Source: Loripinus fragilis (Eukaryota; Mollusca; Bivalvia; Lucinida; Lucinidae). From it: DNA of 64,000 bases. How positions within the stretch are numbered: the stretch's first letter is position 1; each line of letters starts with the position of its first letter. Where the stretch lies: assembly GCA_964019695.1 (NCBI GenBank), contig OZ026515.1:35666994-35730993 (forward strand), written 5' to 3'. This document shows positions 46,501 to 56,322 of the stretch, in pieces. The notes beneath the pieces are model-generated. The model made no database searches and had not been told where the DNA came from. It saw only the letters and a list, made by a program, of their open reading frames with translations. The position numbers were made by a program, and so were the translations under genes.

Positions 46501-48895
46501 GTATCCTAATAGACTGTATATTAGTATGTTTTATTTGGTCAACATGTAAAAGCTAAACATTATGCTGATGGTTTTTATAGATAAAAACAAATTAATGCAA
46601 TCAGAAACTGAGAAGCATGAATACAATAAATAAGCAATCACCTCATTTTATCTCAACACATTTACAATGGGAGCGACAACAAAGAAAGTTTTTGTTTATA
46701 CTACGTTTAGAATGCGTTGACAAATATAACTTAACGCAGAAGGAATTTAAAAAAAGCAATACCAATTAAAAACATTGGAGGTATGGGGCTGTTTGTATAA
46801 GGATACATATATTCAACTCTGTAATGCTGAAAGATGATTCATACAGAATAAAGGCTAGATATTGACAAACAGAGCTAAAAATATAGCTCTGATAAATTCT
46901 AGCCGAGACAGCAACATAGAATGTAAATGAAGATTATGGATTGCTTTGCAAAAAAGTGCCAAAATTGTTTGAGCTATTACAATGTAACATCGACATCCAA
47001 TCGTTTTGGCTTGAAAAACAGGAAACCAGAATACCAGAGAAAGATTCAGTTTGCAAATAATCACAATTCACCTCCCAATGTAATCTAGACTCAATGCAAC
47101 AGGCACATTCACAGAGCTTCAGTGGTAGGTGATTGAATTAACAACTGTACATTCGGAAATTTTCGCGGTGATTCTAATTTCGCAAATAGCGTAAAAAGAC
47201 ATATCTGCCTAGTTAAAAATTTGCGACTAGAGCATTATTTACCGCGAAAATAAAACCCTCGCGAAAATTTCCGAATTTACAGTAGGGCATAACTTCTAAA
47301 ATAAATTCTACTTTAATTTAAATGCAGATATAAAATGTTGATTGTCATAGTATTTGATATCATTTGATAATTTATAGCTTATGCACATTCACTGGATTAT
47401 TTTCTTAAAAATCCCTCGTTAATTAAAACTTGTATCTTCTAGTTTCATGTAGATTATGAAAAAATTCCTTAAAAATGAATGAATGAAGACCCTGACCAAA
47501 ACCTGACCAACTGTCATAGGTGGGTTGGTGTATGATGCATTATTTGGCTGGCCCACCATCGACCATGGCTCAACTAAAGGTTTCCCTTAGCTCAGTTAAG
47601 AGCCCTTTTCTTTGTTTTATTGCAATAAGTTTATTTGACTTGATTGATATATTGTTTTTAAACTATATATTTACTTGTACACAACCTTGTTTAAAACATG
47701 GATATTATCTACTCACCTGTCCACAAGTTGGGCAACCACAATAGCAGACACCGCCTTTGTGGATGAATAGAACACACCCAATGTATCTTTCTTCCATTGT
47801 GTCTTCTTTTCAGGATCAGCTACTCCACCCCAAAGATTAACCACAAGTTGGCCTGTAAATAATATCGATATATCAAACTTTGGGGGGAGCGCAGTGGCTC
47901 AGTGGCTGAGTGCTTGACTCGAGACCGAGGGACCGCGGGTTCGAGCCTCACAACAATGCAACAATCGTGTTGTTTGTTTTTGTCCGGGGACAAAAAGGAG
48001 TAACGCTTATGAAAATAATATGAGAAGTTGTCTGAAATGTATGTTAATATATTGATAAGATGATAAATGCATTTATATTATGATGATATCACAGACATCA
48101 TAGCCTGGGTCCAGTCGTCAATATTTTGGCAGTATTTTCTAATGCTAATATTCTAAAAAATAAGAGAATAAAAATATACCACATCAAAGGTATCGGTTGT
48201 CCGTTATTGATTTCGATTAATACTGTCATTTTTGACCAAGGAACGGAAATATAAACAAGAAGAAAAAATGACCAGACTGGAACCCAGGCTACAGACATCA
48301 TTGCAAAGAAAACAAATGGTAATAGATAACCGTCTGACAATTGATCCGTCATTCAATCAATTTTGCTTGACTTTTATATTCTTAAAATTTAAACTTTCTT
48401 TATATTGCGGTTATTACCTTTGTAGTATGCTGCAAAACTGCCACCTTTTTCAATACCTTTTTCACAATTTAGCCTGAAAAACAAATAAAAAAAATATATA
48501 AATGACATAATAGTGACCAGGACTTTAGTTAAGATTGAGTAACGAAAATTTAATTTTCTTATTTCTAAACCAAAACATATGTTGTTGGTACTCAAAAGAA
48601 CCGTCTCAATGAGACGGTTTTTGAGCACCCAAAACATACGTTAAAATTGATGGGTAAGAAAATATTTACAATTTTACGCTGAAAATGTTTGTTTATGATA
48701 GTACACACACACAGCATTGTAAATGAAAACGACAACATATTTGGTTCAAATTTCAAACCATTTTAATGATGAAAATGTGAAAAAAGTTAAACAAAGTATA
48801 ACGCTTGATACTTGATGTATCCAACTTACTTGAATGCTTCAAGGACTTTCTCAAACCCTGGTGCAACAAAACATTCTGGATCCATCTCTATTGGA
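28307..48895 (-). CDS. Serine beta-lactamase-like hydrolase, copy B (exons 2-10)
   Basis: Nine exons join in frame through GT-AG introns: 48830-48895, 48418-48473, 47717-47852, 46010-46109, 44370-44475, 40489-40611, 36454-36626, 29461-29727 and 28307-28558, ending in TAA. The product belongs to the penicillin-binding-type serine hydrolases (beta-lactamase/EstB/LACT). With exon 1 borrowed from copy A the protein is 447 residues; starting at the Met in exon 2 it is 422. Visible motifs are YSSTKAV (SxxK nucleophile and lysine, residues 92-95), [10 protein letters not shown] (about 292-301) and FGHPGAGGQ (about 369-377, the usual KTG/HxG position). At about 181-186 GNHSVT stands where relatives usually have GYHALT, so the expected catalytic tyrosine is Asn. 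The expected exon 1 at 58708-58772 has no ATG. Substrate is unknown. Family assignment is firm; expression and activity are not shown. Confidence 0.85.
28654..28856. mobile_element. M3 MITE copy
   Basis: Ends CAGTAAAACCTGTCTTAAGT and ACAGTTTGACTG with flanking TA, in intron 9 of copy B just upstream of exon 10. Confidence 0.78.
28905..29310. repeat. Relative of the 56323-57837 element
   Basis: Shares CAGCGCTGCCAGGTATACGA and a TGACCCAGTTTTTCATCAT segment with 57450-57540. Intron 9 of copy B. Confidence 0.65.
29461..29727 (-). CDS. Copy B exon 9
   Basis: A 267-bp phase-0 exon containing [20 protein letters not shown] and [16 protein letters not shown], diagnostic of this hydrolase family. 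Acceptor GTCAG, donor GTAGGA. Confidence 0.88.
30428..30571. repeat. M5 palindromic element
   Basis: GAGGATCTTACATGAGTAAT ... CAGGAGCACGAATGTTAGAT. Intron 8 of copy B, next to T2. Confidence 0.6.
30946..31117. repeat. M5 palindromic element
   Basis: AAAATCTAACATTCATGCCC ... GTAAAATCCTCTATTT, central stem CGATCAAATGCTCGGCAAGC with its inverse. Confidence 0.6.
31203..35278 (-). mobile_element. T2: 4-kb decayed TIR transposon
   Basis: Terminal repeats share ACAAAATTC(A/G)AACAGAAATGAA and an outer CCAGTCC(C/A)GGTA; inner parts share ACAGAAAAAAGTCCCA. Lies in intron 8 of copy B. Carries broken pieces of one minus-strand protein. Confidence 0.75.
32011..33831 (-). pseudogene. T2-encoded protein remnant, uncharacterised transposon protein family
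   Basis: Minus-strand pieces follow a consistent N-to-C order: [20 protein letters not shown] (33831-33604); after a frameshift [20 protein letters not shown] (33635-33387); [20 protein letters not shown] (about 33170-33110) running into 33120-32836; and [20 protein letters not shown] (32250-32011). I recognise the ITExKxKxNxVT, (V/I)DHNTxTLDGxNTFHGMG and NWxLHLxxxxxMLPxFxAxxH blocks as a large family of unannotated proteins repeated in animal genomes. I cannot name the superfamily. Confidence 0.6.
35325..35594 (+). repeat. Dispersed repeat with recurring reading frame
   Basis: 89-codon open frame containing [18 protein letters not shown] and [13 protein letters not shown], related to 13818-14060. 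Directly right of T2. Confidence 0.5.
35868..35932. repeat. Palindromic AACCGTCTCA repeat
   Basis: GTGCTCAAAAGAACCGTCTC and GAGACGGCTCTTTTGAGTAC form the stem. Sits beside the 35945-36312 element. Confidence 0.7.
35945..36312. mobile_element. TIR element (CTAATTGGTCAC family)
   Basis: ATTTCTAATTGGTCACCTTA and AAAGTGACCAATTAGCAAT inverted. Shares GAAACTCTGCATG-like and AAAGGTACCCTCATTT segments with 56378-57415 but is shorter. Confidence 0.68.
36454..36626 (-). CDS. Copy B exon 8
   Basis: A 173-bp exon starting [19 protein letters not shown], a well-kept segment of the family. I placed the donor at GTATGA (36453 downward), just before an in-frame TGA, because it gives phase 0 into exon 9. 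Confidence 0.78.
36720..37937. mobile_element. Fold-back element with ~300-bp arms and 17-bp flanking repeats
   Basis: CACAGTCGTATACGTGA occurs at 36703-36719 and 37938-37954. Between lie inverted arms of about 300 bp (36722-37025 and 37625-37935) around a 600-bp spacer. The outer arm holds CAAAGATGGCGGACGTGAG, in both arms. Intron 7 of copy B. Confidence 0.82.
36761..36786 (+). other. Possible captured first-exon fragment in fold-back arm
   Basis: AAAGATGGCGGACGTGAGAG has good start context, opens MADVRDSKS and runs into a GTGAGTG donor. AAGATGGCGG also resembles the YY1-type motif near many metazoan starts. The other arm (37893 downward) keeps the ATG but has GCGAGTA for the donor. No downstream exon identified. 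Confidence 0.35.
38069..38294. mobile_element. M4 MITE, second copy
   Basis: Also 226 bp, ends CTGTCGTGCCAACCAAGAGT and ACTCTTGGCTGGCAGGGCAG, TA duplicated. Intron 7 of copy B. Confidence 0.83.
38380..39290 (+). repeat. Dispersed repeat interrupted by a TTAA element
   Basis: Shares GGGTTTCCTATATCCC, CTTAACAGGTGTTGGGATTA and GATTATTTTGGTATATTGAT with the inverted copy at 25190-25690, and is split by 38877-39235. Confidence 0.65.
38877..39235. mobile_element. 359-bp MITE at a TTAA target
   Basis: AGAGACTAAGTCTGTAAC and GTTACAGACTATGCAGCT are inverted ends with TTAA on both sides (38873-38876, 39236-39239). TTAA choice fits piggyBac- or Kolobok-type transposases. Confidence 0.82.
39513..40032. 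mobile_element. Non-autonomous TIR element, CTGTAAAGGCGG family
   Basis: Begins GGTTACTGTAAAGGCGGC, ends CCGCCTTTACAGTAA, with the same central hairpin (39738-39775). It corresponds to the element truncated at the window start. Confidence 0.65.
40111..40252. repeat. 71-bp tandem duplication
   Basis: The unit beginning GCCTTTCAGAAGATGTATAC occurs at 40111 and again at 40182, nearly identical, against a single unit at the corresponding place in copy A. A recent local duplication at an M1 terminus. Confidence 0.8.
40220..40440 (+). mobile_element. M1 MITE copy
   Basis: Copy B counterpart of 281-503, with the same hairpin and TTTGGAGTTTCTAAGCTTAA segment. Confidence 0.65.
40489..40611 (-). CDS. 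Copy B exon 7
   Basis: A 123-bp exon, acceptor TTAATAG and donor GTAAGT, encoding [20 protein letters not shown]. Asn182 occupies the expected catalytic Tyr position. Confidence 0.85.
40961..41112. repeat. M5 palindromic element, copy B
   Basis: Counterpart of 1797-1930, more complete at its right end (CATGAGCACTCATATAAGAT). Confidence 0.65.
41280..41517 (+). mobile_element. M1 MITE, plus orientation member of inverted pair
   Basis: Begins CCAGTGCATGAGATTTCCAA, carries the hairpin at 41322-41376 and the GGAGGCTGCAGAGGCTCGTC segment. Faces a second copy about 75 bp away. Confidence 0.7.
41592..41827 (-). mobile_element. M1 MITE, minus orientation member of inverted pair
   Basis: Reverse complement of the preceding element, ending ATCTCATGCACTGGCTC. 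Together the two form arms of about 235 bp around a 75-bp spacer. Confidence 0.7.
41830..42683. other. Intron 6 of copy B, no recognised feature
   Basis: Simple AT-rich sequence absent from the matching part of copy A (around 1930). Nothing recognised. Confidence 0.4.
42684..42757 (-). repeat. tRNA-like sequence, minus strand
   Basis: On the minus strand TGGCCTAGGGGTTAGCG and AGTTCGATTCCC give A and B boxes. The stem around TCTATTGA is irregular, so a tRNA-derived repeat is more likely than a gene. Confidence 0.45.
42948..43152. mobile_element. M3 MITE copy
   Basis: CAGTAAACCCTGTCTTAAGC and CTTAAGACAGGTTTACTG inverted ends between TA dinucleotides; near-perfect central hairpin around 43036-43075. 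Confidence 0.8.
43806..44326. mobile_element. Non-autonomous TIR element, CTGTAAAGGCGG family, copy B
   Basis: Same termini and hairpin as 2816-3335, at the matching place in copy B, so it predates the separation of the copies. Confidence 0.65.
44370..44475 (-). CDS. Copy B exon 6
   Basis: A 106-bp exon reading [18 protein letters not shown] to WWTPG. The intron just upstream holds the empty target site (TA at 44493-44494) for the MITE found in copy A. Confidence 0.82.
45333..45470. repeat. M5 palindromic element, copy B
   Basis: Counterpart of 4560-4707. Confidence 0.6.
45580..45814 (+). mobile_element. M2 MITE copy in copy B
   Basis: Direct counterpart of 6149-6383 with the same flanks on the right side. 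Confidence 0.75.
46010..46109 (-). CDS. Copy B exon 5
   Basis: A 100-bp exon reading [16 protein letters not shown] to FLVHS, with a GTAAGT donor. Confidence 0.82.
46111..47716. other. Intron 4 of copy B
   Basis: Closely matches 6680-8287 of copy A throughout with scattered substitutions and small indels. No repeat or gene recognised; useful for estimating divergence between copies. Confidence 0.6.
47717..47852 (-). CDS. Copy B exon 4 (SxxK motif)
   Basis: A 136-bp exon carrying [11 protein letters not shown] and the SSTK catalytic tetrad at residues 92-95, where Ser92 should be the nucleophile and Lys95 the base. Confidence 0.88.
47882..47957 (+). repeat. tRNA-derived SINE head, copy B
   Basis: Counterpart of 8454-8530; the tail after the B box differs between the copies by small indels. 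Confidence 0.7.
48101..48291. mobile_element. 191-bp MITE with 9-bp target duplication, copy B only
   Basis: Ends TAGCCTGGGTCCAGTC and GACTGGAACCCAGGCTA are inverted. CAGACATCA is duplicated at 48092-48100 and 48292-48300; copy A has it once (8683-8691). A 9-bp duplication fits Mutator-like elements. Confidence 0.88.
48418..48473 (-). CDS. Copy B exon 3
   Basis: A 56-bp exon reading [19 protein letters not shown] with TTTTCAG acceptor and GTAATA donor. Its frame is intact, unlike copy A. Confidence 0.82.
48575..48650. repeat. Palindromic AACCGTCTCA repeat, copy B
   Basis: Counterpart of 10500-10575, with a few stem bases missing on the right side. Confidence 0.7.
48830..48895 (-). CDS. Copy B exon 2
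   Basis: A 66-bp exon between a TTTCAG acceptor and GTAAGTT donor, reading [17 protein letters not shown]. The Met at 48885-48883 is the first in-frame ATG if copy B is made without exon 1. Confidence 0.82.
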
Positions 48896-49009
48896 CTGAA
48901 ATGATAAACAAATTGCCCTTTGCTGATAGTGTATACCTTTTTCTTTTATATGAACGTAGCAAATGTAGTATGAGAAATAGAAATAACAGTCACTACACTT
49001 TATATATAA

Positions 49010-49335
49010 GAACATATGGGCGGACAGGGGTCCGGACCCCTTCCCCCATGGAGAATCGCAAAATATATAGGGTTTCTTAGCAATACTTGTTCGGATCCTC
49101 TTAAAAATCACAAAGCTACCAAGCCAGCATTCAATGTAGGGCCGTCAGGTTATCGGCACACAAGAGAAACGCCATTTAAATGGCGTTTCGCTGGCGGGCC
49201 GATGATGGCCCGCTAATATTGGTATTTTGATCCTTCCTCCTCTCGTCAATAAAAGCAAAAACAAAAAACAAAAAAAAAAAACGTTGTCAAAGTTGGACCC
49301 CCCTCTGACAAAACGTTCTGGATCCGCGTATAGAA
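49010..49335. repeat. Composite repeat with short palindrome, copy B
   Basis: Counterpart of 11160-11450 with the same CCATTTAAATGG palindrome. Confidence 0.6.
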
Positions 49336-49614
49336 CGATTCGTTCTATGATGCTATGTTAGAAAGATTCGTTCTATTGTATTTGGCCGTGTACTACGGGT
49401 ACTGCATGAATACAGTTGAATACTACGATAAATAAGTTGCTACTGAATATCATTGAAAGGACAGTCCATCAACATTCTTTACATTAAGAAGACATTACAC
49501 TTGGGACCTTATTGGAGACAATTCTATTTGTATCAAATGATGGTTTGGATTGAAATACAGCTATCATCATACTAAATCATAAGCTTTAAGATAATATTTG
49601 CAGTGACTATTTAA

Positions 49615-49950
49615 AGCTGCATAGTCTGTAACTTTTGATCTTCTAATTTTAAAAACAATGTTTTTATTTTTCAAGAACACAGTGAAAATACTCAATTCAG
49701 GTAAACATTTTACCATTTTCGTAAATCTTAACAAGTTATCACTATCAAAACAACTGCATTTATGTTAAAATTCAACGGTCTAGAATTATTGGAGGGACGC
49801 AAATAATTACCAACAAGAGAAAAATACACCTATTTGATAAGATAATTCACTTTTCCATGCAGTTTTCAGCTGTACTGAACATTTTTATTGTGAAAACATA
49901 GCTTAATTCTACTTTTACAAATGATTTAAAAAGAAAATATTTTTTTTTCG
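49615..49950. mobile_element. TTAA MITE, copy B only, right end deleted
   Basis: Inverted relative of 38877-39235 starting AGCTGCATAGTCTGTAAC after TTAA (49611-49614). Copy A has an empty TTAA at 11727-11730. The last ~35 bp and some flank are missing. Confidence 0.78.
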
Positions 49951-50539
49951 TAACTTTATAATGGCAATGATATGATAAAATGTAAACTTGTTGTCGAAAC
50001 CCAATATTGAAAGTATAAACAGAGGAATGAAAAGGGTATGTGCCCTAATTATTCGAGCACCTTGACTCCTTACTATATCTGTCCTAATTTTAACAAGTTA
50101 ATTGAGTCTTTAATTTTCTGACAGAATGGAAAACAGGGTAGAAATTGATCTGGACTTAAACTGTTTGTTAAAGTAAGAAAGTCGGCAAATATCAGGAATC
50201 AACACAATCAAGTACCACACCAGACCCAGGATACCACATGGGAAAGTGACAAAATCACAAGCCTGCTTGTCTGAATATTTGGGGGAATGACAGTAGCCTC
50301 TTTACTTTTCGATCCCACCTTATCAGACACATTGTCTAGCGCATGATATTTTGGTACTTATCACATATATCCAAAAGTCTCGTTTAAGGCACCCGAAGCT
50401 AGAGGTTTAAATGAGTCTGAGCATTCATCTATATCCATAATTTGTGTATGGGATCTGCAGAGGCTCTGGCGACTTTGTGTATTTTCGCAAACTCACATGA
50501 GCCTTCGCTGGTTGAAATCATTACCACAATCACATGTAC

Positions 50540-53500
50540 TGTAGGCCACTGCCTGGATATGGGTTACTTCTCCCCAGGGGGAACTTTCAATGTCTTGCAA
50601 AGATTTTGCAACATGTTAGCCTTCTGACAATGGCAGCGTTAAGCTGTAACAGCCTGTTACATACATTACCCTACAAAATATTTGATAAGTAAAATTATTT
50701 TAAAGACTTCAGAAAAGAGCAAAAGATAAAAAAAGATTTCCAAATTGGTTATATTTTCTAAGTAAGCTATTACTGGGCCCCATGTATTGACATTTGAAAA
50801 CAAATATAGTCACCCCTAATGTAGTGTATTTTACATTTTTTCATTGAACCCAAAAATGATAAATGAATCGAATATAGTTTGTCTTAAATTTTATTGAAAC
50901 CAGTTTATGTTCATTAATTTGGTATTGTATTCAAATGTTTTTATTTATCTTTTCAAAACTGCAAGCATTACGTTTCTATCTTACATACTTTTTGAGTTAT
51001 TAGATGTTGAACATGGTAGCCCCATATCACGCAAAAATGTAAAATGTAATTCTCTAGGCATTGCGCTGGCTATAGATCCCCTCCCCCCAGGGGGAAATTT
51101 GAACACTATGATTTCCAGATACAACATTATATAAACCACAAAATGAAATATGTTAGCCCTCTAAGAGTGGCAGCGTTAGCGTGTAACATCATGTTGCGTA
51201 CGTTACCCGCAAAATAACATTACATTTTCCTGATAATGTCTCCAACATGACGTATTCACACTTTTTTTTAAGTCTGGCACAGGTTTAAGAACTTCTTATA
51301 ACACAGTTGAATAATTTTAGCATTTATTTCATAAATGTCTTGAGTTTTTGCCCATGTACATGTTACTTAGTGTTTCATATGTTATTTCCAAGTATCAGTA
51401 TGGCAGTTATTGACTATATACATGTATTACATCCCTCATTGAATATAGCAAATCCATAAGACTGCTATTTAAATGTATTGAAGTTCCTAATTATGGTGTC
51501 TTAAACTATTATACAGCTCAGGTTATATACGTTACTCTCCAAATACCATTAAACGTTCAAGATAAGGTCTCCAACACGACCCGCCTGTACTTATTTGCAT
51601 GCTGGCACGGATCCATATACTTCTTTTTACTCTAGCTCATTTGCCGAGGAAGTAACTCAAAACATATAACCCTCTTTTTTATAGATACATCTTATATAGT
51701 TAACATAATACTCAAGGAAAGTTAGTAACATACTGTGCAATATGGGAGTAACAACTTAATAGATCAAAAAAAAAAAAAATCCATCAGGTAGAAGTTATAG
51801 AGCTGTTTCTTGCCAAGCTAGCAACTCTTCGTATATTATGCAAGGGTTTAAAGAATTTTCCAATACAACTTATTTATCCTCTATCAGATTCATCTTGCAA
51901 GGATTTAGCAATATGCTAGCACTCTGATAATGGCACCATTACCTTGTAACAGCCAATTACATATATTGCCCATCAACATCTTTGATAATTTTAGTAAATG
52001 ACATGACTTCTGAAAAGTGCAAACCATAAGGTAAGATTTCCAAATTGGCTATATCATCCAAGTAAGCTATTTTTGCATCACATACAAGGACCTTTGAAAA
52101 CAAATATACACCCCAAAATGTTACGTATGTTACACTTTTTCATGATTCCTATATAAATGATTTATAAAACTAATTTAGTTTGATATTTTTAAATGTGAAT
52201 GTGCTTACTAATTCATTTTGTATTAAAGATGTTTATGCACCTTTTGGAAACTGCAAATATTATTATGTTTCTATCTTTTATAAGGTTTGAGCTGTTGAGT
52301 TTTGAACATGGTAAACCCATATCACACAAAATGTGAATTATAATTCTGTGGCTCTTTTGTTAGGGTACAATCAAGCTTTCTTTCACCCAGAGGTACTCGA
52401 TTTCTTTCTCATTTATTTTCCACACATTGCGTCCATATCTGGAAAACCTCACTTGTTTCATGGGAAAGACTTGATAGTAAAAAGATCAATCTTTGTATGT
52501 ACATCTTGAGGACAGAAAAGCAGGGTGGAAGTTAACTCATGTTCATGTCATTTGAAACAGTCAGTATATGTGCATGGCTTTGGTACATTTTCAGAAACAT
52601 GTCGTACTGCAGCTTATTTACATTTACATAAATTGCACATGTTATCATAGTGGCTTCATGTCACTGATGAGTGCCTGGAGCAGTTCTTTGTTTGCTTTTC
52701 TGCCATGCTTAGAATGTAGATGAACTAGTGGGGAGGGGTTCTCTATCAGTTAGATAGGAGCAACCTTTCCATGGTACTAGCACATTGGCACATTGTTAGT
52801 GTCAATCTGTTAAACAGTGTATGACTGCAGATCTATTCCCTCATATTCTGGTCAATATTGTTGACATTCAGAAGGAGCACCTTTAGTTACATACACCAGT
52901 GTTGAACAAAACACCAAGGTTATCCTCTGCGAGAATGTTTGTAAGACTTTATAGACTGCTGCTTATACATTGTATATATGTATCAGTGACAAAACCAACA
53001 TGTTCTGCCTTTAGTGCCTGGTTGAATACTGGTTCCATAAGATCTTTGAAGGTTTATGCTCTGTCGTATGGCATTATCATCAAATTTATGTGTAGCACTA
53101 CATGACCAATATAATGTTGGTTCAATGTGTGATTGCAATCCATGCAGAAGTTTGGACTTGTCAATTTGGGTGGAAATTCTATCAGGAGTTGACAGTGACC
53201 ATGGTACAGGTCCCAGAAGGTACAGCAGTGTCAACTCAAGGGCAATATTATGTCCAATATAAAGAAGGTCATGCCGACCAAAGACGCTCCTTTAAGCTCT
53301 CATCTGGCTGATTACATTTTGTAAATTGGACAATTTGTTCTTGACCTCGCAAGCCTAAAAACTTTTTTAGCTTGTAGCATTTTAGGGGGTTGTGAAAGAC
53401 AGATTTTCAACTAAATGTGAGTCAATGAAGTCTGCAACAGTCTTCCTGCCAATGCCATCAGTCTCAATAAGATCCTTAGCTATGCCATGCTTAGCAGGAA

Positions 53501-54895
53501 CACCGAAAGACAAAAAGTACGGGTTCATTGTCTTCAAAATTAGAATTAAAAGGATTGGTGAAGCCAGAAACCGCCTCTAGTACTCTGACTGAATATTTCA
53601 TTTTAATGCATTGAGGAGTTGTTTCAATATATTGAGCTCTGATGTGATGAGTAATACACCATTCCATCTGTAGTACGAAGTGTAGTTCTAGCTGCTGAAG
53701 CCTATAATACCTCTTCATTGTTTGCTTGATAGTTATGTCAAAAGCAGTTTTCGCAGAGAACTAATGATTGTGACACACTAAATCCATTTTGTTCGAGAAT
53801 TTCTTTGCATCTGCGATGTTTATCACACAAATTAATAAGTGTAATCAGTTACACATGTACATATTGTGCGTAGTTGTTGTGATCGTGTGCAATGAACATT
53901 GGGAACAAGGCATACAGATACAGCTGACATGCAATTCAAAGTTGTTTTCCTTGTAGCCCTAAGCAGTGCCAACACCATCTGAATTATATCCTTATACCTG
54001 GCCCAGAACTGAGCTATTTTACAGTGACTGTCTTTCAGAACTTCCAATTTTTGAATGCATGGTATCGACTGTTTATGTGAGCAAACAGCGAAGGTTGATA
54101 GATCACATAATAATAATAGTTTAAGTCACCATAAATTAATAAGGAACTTCAATTTATTTCAGCCTTATAAATTTTCTAAACTCTCTAACAGACTTTATAC
54201 ATGTATTGTCAACATCTGCTATACAGATACTCAGAATAACTTATGTATCATTTGGTAACACACATAACAGTTAAAGCTCAAGGCATTTATTAAATGAATA
54301 TTAAAATTAGGTAAACCTTGTTAAAAGAAGTACATAAACCCGTACCAGCATGGAAATAGGTATAAACAGGGCTTGTTATAGACATTAACTTGAATGTTAA
54401 ATGCTATTTTGAGGGTAACATACGTAACAAGGGCCTGAAAAATAGTGTAAATGACCATAATAAAGAACCTTGAATTATTTAAGCAGCAGTCTTATCGATT
54501 TACTATATTCTGTGACAGATGTAATACACGTATAGTCAATAAATACCATACGGATACTCGAAAATAACGCAGGAAACACTAAGTAACGTATACAACAGTA
54601 ATAACTCTAGACATTTATAAAATTAATGCTAAAAATATGTAACTGTGCTATAAGAAGTTCATAGACCTGTGTCAGCATGCAAATATGTACGAACATGTCA
54701 TGGTTGAGACATTATCAGGGACGTTTAATGCTATTTCGAGGGGGTGTAACGTATATAACGTGATGTTACACGTTAACGCTGCCACTCTCAGAGGTCTGAC
54801 ATCTTTTATTCTGTGTCTTATATAATGTAGTTTCAGAAAAATATAGTGTACAAAATTCCCCCTGGGGGGAGGGGGGTCTATAGCTAGCTCAAGTC
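50540..54895 (-). mobile_element. T3: 4.4-kb decayed TIR transposon, copy B only
   Basis: Copy A is unbroken at ACATGTACTGGCTTTATTAT (about 12400), whereas copy B has 4.4 kb between TGTACT and CCTACT. CCCCCAGGGGGAA lies near both ends, and GCTATAGA plus a C-rich run at 51068 is inverted near 54880. GTAAC palindromes recur as in T1 (TGTAACAGCCTGTTACATA at 50646). Confidence 0.72.
52940..54047 (-). pseudogene. T3-encoded protein remnant
   Basis: Minus-strand pieces in order: QFWARYKDIIQMVLALLRAT (54047-53832), VLEAVSGFTNPFNSNFEDNE (within 53718-53491) and TFKDLMEPVFNQALKAEHVG (about 53060-52990). The first block is the same type as the T2 NWxLHL region; the others resemble later parts of the same family. 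Stops and frameshifts separate them. Confidence 0.5.
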
Positions 54896-56322
54896 CTACT
54901 GGCTTTATTATATAGCACTTAATTATGCAGTCATCGTTTTTATCGACTACAATTAAGCTGTAGTTTAGCTTCATATTTAAGTCAGGATGGTCTATTGTAC
55001 TTATTGAGGGCTTACAGATTATAATTTCCAAAAATATATCATACTTTATTCTCTATAGATCAGTTTAGTCTTAGCAAACAGTGCTGGCCCTGATAAAATC
55101 CGCCTTAAGCGGCATTTCGTCTGTGTATTCACTGTTTACCAAAGAACCCGTTTAGGGGTTTCCAGTCCTCAAAGGGTTAAGAATTTGATAAAGCAAACAG
55201 TATGTGATTTTTTTAAAAAAGGAAATAAAACTAGTACAATAATATGCTTACCTTTATTTCTTTAGTTGAAGATCTTTAATCATTTGGCTTAGTGATATGC
55301 GAAAATAAAACTACTCTATGTTATCAGTCAATGTTCTTTTCCATGACCCTAGTCCACTAAATTATGTCAAAAATACCGTGGTTATCGTATTACCGGTATT
55401 ACAACATTATGGGTATACGCATGCCATTAAGGGACTATCATCATTTACCTCAGTCAAAGCAACCAGCTCCTTACTCCCAGGCCAATCGGAACTGCCTCGG
55501 CCAATTCCGTGGAATCAGACCTCGAATGTACATCGAGGATCTACTTTAGAAAAAGTGACGCTGATGTCACAGAAACCATGCCAACACAATAACAAGCGTG
55601 AAAAAACAGTACTTAATTTATTCTGTTGGTAAAACGTTTTGGTTAATCAAAATGATGGATTTTAAAAGGACTGAACCCACATGGTAGAGTACTATCTTTC
55701 CATACGCCAGTTCCGGCTAATAAAATGCAGCTTTTTTAAACATAGTACTACGCCTTACATACATCCGAGGCTAATTATTGAATTGAGCCGATTTTTTCCG
55801 ATTGTTCCCAGGTAAGATGATAGCAAAACTAGGAAGCACACTAAGAAATATACCACAAAACAAAGAACCAATACAAATACAACACACACAATTAGAGGGA
55901 AAGCAGACAACGAATAAAAAACTGATGCATGTTGCACCACCTTAGAACAAACGGCAACGGAGGCCACCTGGGGGCCAAAATGAATTTTACCTGGTAAATC
56001 TTCGCCCTAGATTGTGCTGTTGTTAAAACACACACACAAAAAGTTTAGCTCGTGGGAAGCTTCCTAATTCATGCAAAGGGATACAATCGAATCACTTTAA
56101 CAATACATGATGAAACAAAGTAAAGACATCTTAACTCACAGGCAGTCAGAGCTAGATAAACACTAAGTGAGCCACTGTGTGCCCAGCCAAAGACAAGCAT
56201 CAGGCACCAGCCCATCAATTGACGTGTTTAGTCAGGTCATCATTCAGTCGAAAGCCTGTCGCACCGTCGTGCAATGAGAGAGGAAACCATAGATAAAAAT
56301 AGTGAGTATAATCAGAAAATAC

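Noticed and set aside
48098..48352. Hydrophobic open frame of 84 codons
   Set aside because: It spans the 191-bp MITE and its target duplication, so it cannot be an old gene.
52899..53311. Several overlapping plus-strand open frames
   Set aside because: They lie antisense to the T3 protein remnant and show no family features.
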